DNA from: Marinobacterium arenosum
Lineage (GTDB): Bacteria; Pseudomonadota; Gammaproteobacteria; Pseudomonadales; Balneatricaceae
Direction: 5' to 3'
Assembly (NCBI RefSeq): GCF_019795155.1
Contig: NZ_JAILYN010000045.1
Span: 1-36,069, forward strand
DNA: 36,069 nucleotides
Numbering within the stretch: the stretch's first letter is position 1; each line of letters starts with the position of its first letter. The notes beneath the pieces are model-generated. The model did no database searches, was not told the origin of the DNA, and saw only the letters and a program-made list of their open reading frames with translations. A program made the translations under genes and the position numbers. Shown here piece after piece: positions 33,977 to 36,069 of this stretch.

Positions 33977-34342
33977 CCCTGACTCCTGTTTCTGGTTATT
34001 GTTAAAGCGGCATTATACGCATATTTCATATAGTCATGTCGGCAGAATTGGCTGGAAATTGACCCCCGTCGCGGCGGAATTTGACCGGTTATCTTTTGGG
34101 GCAATCTCTGACTGGCCGCTAGGGGTCTTTATCTATAGTCGACTGCGGGGCGGCTCTGTCAGAGTGCTTATGCTTTTTGATTATTACTGATCGGCTGTTT
34201 TATGTAAGAGAAGGCAATAGACTTGTTCGGAAGTTCCCGGGGTTGGCATTTGTTTGCCCGTCTGGCTGTGGGTAAACTATGCCCGGACTTATTAACAGCG
34301 CTTGAATTACAGGCTATTCACTATGTGGGGTACACAGAGAGC
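33977..34342. promoter_or_regulatory. Divergent region between the M23 peptidase and tyrS
   Basis: 366 bp without a gene. On the minus strand TATAAT (34017-34012) is a strong -10, about 36 bp before the peptidase GTG, with only a weak -35 (GACATG at 34040-34035). For tyrS, TAAACT near 34272 is the only plausible nearby -10. The frame upstream of tyrS is open from 34223 but has no family similarity. No T-box was recognised. Confidence 0.45.
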
Positions 34343-35638
34343 ATGAGCGAGATGACGCTTCTTCAGGATTTGAAAGCTCGTGGGCTGATCGCGCAGACGA
34401 CCAGCGAAGAGGAGTTGGAACAGCACCTGGCCGCCGGCCCGGTGACGCTCTATTGCGGCTTTGATCCGACAGCGGACAGTCTGCATCTCGGCCACCTGGT
34501 ACCCCTGCTGATGCTGAAGCGATTCCAGGACTATGGCCATCGGCCAGTCGCCCTGGTTGGTGGCGCTACCGGCATGATCGGTGACCCGAGTTTCAAGGAT
34601 CAGGAACGCCAGCTGAACTCCACCGAGATCGTTGCCCAGTGGAGTAACTGCCTGAAAAACCAGATCAGCCGCTTCATCGAATTCAATGATGAAGATGGCG
34701 CAATCCTGGCCAACAACTACGACTGGACTGCCGGCGTCGATGTACTGAGCTTCCTGCGTGATGTCGGCAAGCACTTCTCGGTTAACAAGATGATCGCCAA
34801 GGAGTCGGTCAAGCAGCGGATCGAACGGGAGGGTAGCGGTATCTCGTTCACCGAGTTTACCTACCAGATTCTGCAGTCCTTCGACTTCCAGCAGCTGAAT
34901 AAAATGTACGGCTGTAGTCTGCAGATCGGTGGCTCCGATCAGTGGGGCAATATCACCGGCGGTATCGAACTGACCCGCCGCATGAACGGCGCCCAGGTGC
35001 ATGGCATGACGCTGCCGCTGATCACCAAGTCGGACGGTACCAAGTTCGGTAAGACCGAAGGTGGTGCGGTCTGGCTGGATGCGGCGAAGACCTCTCCGTA
35101 CGCGTTCTACCAGTTCTGGTTGCAGACGCCGGATGCCGACGTGTACCGCTTCCTGAAATTCTTCACTTTCCTGCCGGTCGAAGAGATCGATGCCATCGAG
35201 CAGGCGGACGCGGCCCGTGAGGGGCGTCCGGAAGCGCAGGCAGTGCTGGCGCGTGAAGTGACCAAGCTGGTGCATGGTGAAGCCGGGCTGGCCGCTGCGC
35301 AGCGGATTACCCAGGCGCTGTTCTCCGGTGACTTGGCGGAACTGAGCGAATCCGACTATCAGCAGCTGAGTCTGGATGGTCTGCCGTCGTCCGCGCTGCC
35401 GGGCGATTTCACCGAGCATCCGCTGACCACATTGCTGTCGGAGGCCGGTATGGCACCGGGTGGCAAACAGGTCAAGGACGCGCTGCAGCGTAATGCGGTT
35501 GTGGTCAACGGCGAGGCCTGCGGTGTCGAGGACAACATGAATGCCGCGACAGTCTTTGCTGCGGATCGTGCAGTTTTCGGCAAGTTCTTCATGGTGAAAC
35601 TGGGTAAGAAAAAGCATCACCTGTTCACGTTGGCGTGA
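34343..35638 (+). CDS. tyrS: Tyrosine--tRNA ligase
   Basis: Class I synthetase of 431 residues (E. coli 424). HLGH (48-51) is the HIGH motif, GGATGMIGDPSFK is next, and KFGKT replaces KMSKS as in E. coli TyrS. A C-terminal S4 RNA-binding domain includes LLSEAGMAPGGKQVKDALQR. The start is taken at ATG 34343, giving MSEMTLLQDLKARGLI; ATG 34352 is an alternative, and both have weak ribosome-binding sites. Longer upstream codons do not look like the family. Placement directly ahead of an rRNA operon agrees, from memory, with Pseudomonas. Confidence 0.95.
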   Translation: MSEMTLLQDLKARGLIAQTTSEEELEQHLAAGPVTLYCGFDPTADSLHLGHLVPLLMLKRFQDYGHRPVALVGGATGMIGDPSFKDQERQLNSTEIVAQWSNCLKNQISRFIEFNDEDGAILANNYDWTAGVDVLSFLRDVGKHFSVNKMIAKESVKQRIEREGSGISFTEFTYQILQSFDFQQLNKMYGCSLQIGGSDQWGNITGGIELTRRMNGAQVHGMTLPLITKSDGTKFGKTEGGAVWLDAAKTSPYAFYQFWLQTPDADVYRFLKFFTFLPVEEIDAIEQADAAREGRPEAQAVLAREVTKLVHGEAGLAAAQRITQALFSGDLAELSESDYQQLSLDGLPSSALPGDFTEHPLTTLLSEAGMAPGGKQVKDALQRNAVVVNGEACGVEDNMNAATVFAADRAVFGKFFMVKLGKKKHHLFTLA

Positions 35639-35684
35639 GCGGAGTGGCTGGCCTAAAGTTAACTATAGGGCAGCGGTACAAGGA

Positions 35685-35708
35685 GGCACCCGGCTGGGTG
35701 CCTTTTTT
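35685..35708 (+). terminator. Intrinsic terminator after tyrS
   Basis: GGCACCC (35685-35691), loop GGCT, GGGTGCC (35696-35702), then TTTTTT. It insulates the rrn promoters from tyrS read-through. Confidence 0.95.
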
Positions 35709-35747
35709 GTGCCTGTCATATTTTTTAAACTTTTTGCGTTCGGCCGG

Positions 35748-35775
35748 TTGACTCCCTCGGTGGGGTCTGTAGAAT
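35748..35775 (+). promoter_or_regulatory. rRNA operon promoter P1
   Basis: TTGACT (35748-35753), a 16-bp spacer, TAGAAT (35770-35775), then the GC-rich discriminator GCGCCTCC. An AT-rich UP-like stretch lies just upstream (35718-35737, CATATTTTTTAAACTTTTT). This is the layout of growth-rate and ppGpp/DksA-controlled rrn promoters. Confidence 0.85.
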
Positions 35776-35934
35776 GCGCCTCCTTGCTTGGGGAGACAGC
35801 CTGAAACGGCCGCTCAGCAAGCCGGGAAGGTCGGAAATAAGTTGTTGATTTCTAATCGAAATTAACGATAATAACCGACCCGCTCTCAGTCGCTTCACAG
35901 CAGTCGCCACGGCGACGAAAGTTGAAAAAAACGG

Positions 35935-35962
35935 TTGACAGCGAAACGGGGTTCGCTAGAAT
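35935..35962 (+). promoter_or_regulatory. rRNA operon promoter P2
   Basis: TTGACA (35935-35940), a 16-bp spacer, TAGAAT (35957-35962), then ATGCGCCTC. It is nearly the same as P1 in both hexamers and the discriminator, with an A-rich stretch (GTTGAAAAAAA, 35921-35931) in the UP position. Confidence 0.9.
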
Positions 35963-35974
35963 ATGCGCCTCGCT

Positions 35975-36032
35975 TGAGCAGAACGCTCAGCACGCTCTTT
36001 AACAAATTGATCAAGTAATTCGTGTGGGCGCT
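35975..36032 (+). promoter_or_regulatory. rRNA leader antitermination site (boxB-boxA-boxC)
   Basis: boxB-like hairpin TGAGC-AGAAC-GCTCA (35975-35989), boxA GCTCTTTAACAA (35994-36005) and boxC-like CGTGTGGGCGCT (36021-36032), as in E. coli rrn leaders. NusB-S10 binding at boxA prevents Rho termination. The 16S rRNA itself begins beyond the window edge. Confidence 0.9.
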
Positions 36033-36069
36033 TGTCGGGATAAGGCAACAAAAGCTTTATCAAGGCAAG

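Overview
The window reads as a stretch of chromosome from a GC-rich gammaproteobacterium related to Pseudomonas and the marine Oceanospirillales-type lineages. Two gene blocks match, from memory, the Pseudomonas gene order: panC-folK-pcnB-[crcZ]-cbrB-cbrA-[cbrX]-gluQ-dksA, and argC-erpA-anmK-M23 peptidase-tyrS-rRNA operon. Genus and species cannot be fixed from this alone. Almost all DNA is coding. Mobile DNA is limited to a clipped IS-like transposase start at the left edge, a 314-bp MITE-like element after argC, and a REP-like inverted pair near 24.45 kb.

Layout. 1-2565: transposase start, then an rsuA-rsmC-yciC-like operon on the minus strand. 2733-5206: a two-domain PTPS/QueD-like protein and, convergent to it, an acetyl-CoA acetyltransferase, separated by a strong bidirectional terminator. 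5207-14532: a long minus-strand block with dksA, gluQ, cbrX-like, cbrA, cbrB, a crcZ-like RNA, pcnB, folK and panC. 14914-17102: an aminotransferase and sfsA, convergent with a small Rieske protein. 17227-19771: tonB, a FecCD-type permease and an HmuV-like ATPase. 19736-21274: an APH/P-loop fusion protein. 21356-24321: mrcB and a TPR lipoprotein. 24526-28830: a CLC transporter, thiE, hemL and an unknown membrane protein, all on the minus strand. 29114-31367: argC, the MITE, erpA and a DsrE-like exported protein. 31465-33976: M23 peptidase and anmK (minus). 34343-36069: tyrS, its terminator, and the tandem promoters and antitermination leader of an rRNA operon whose 16S gene lies beyond the window.

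The most interesting system is the carbon-control locus at 8.2-13.2 kb. CbrA (a sodium/solute-symporter-like histidine kinase) and CbrB (an NtrC-type sigma-54 activator) are encoded in a translationally coupled chain that begins with a tiny membrane protein (CbrX-like, 57 residues). Just past cbrB lie alternating TGTTAC/GTAACA half-sites, an IHF-like site and a near-consensus sigma-54 promoter. That promoter reads into an RNA rich in AACAACAA and AATAAAAATA tracts. This is the architecture of CrcZ, the RNA that titrates Hfq/Crc and relieves carbon catabolite repression. Its antisense strand gives a misleading leucine/phenylalanine-rich small ORF.

A second connected set of observations is at 30.15-30.50 kb. 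The MITE duplicates TAA, which is the argC stop codon. The right-hand copy of that TAA ends on the first base of an IscR type-1-like operator overlapping the erpA promoter, so the insertion left both neighbours intact.
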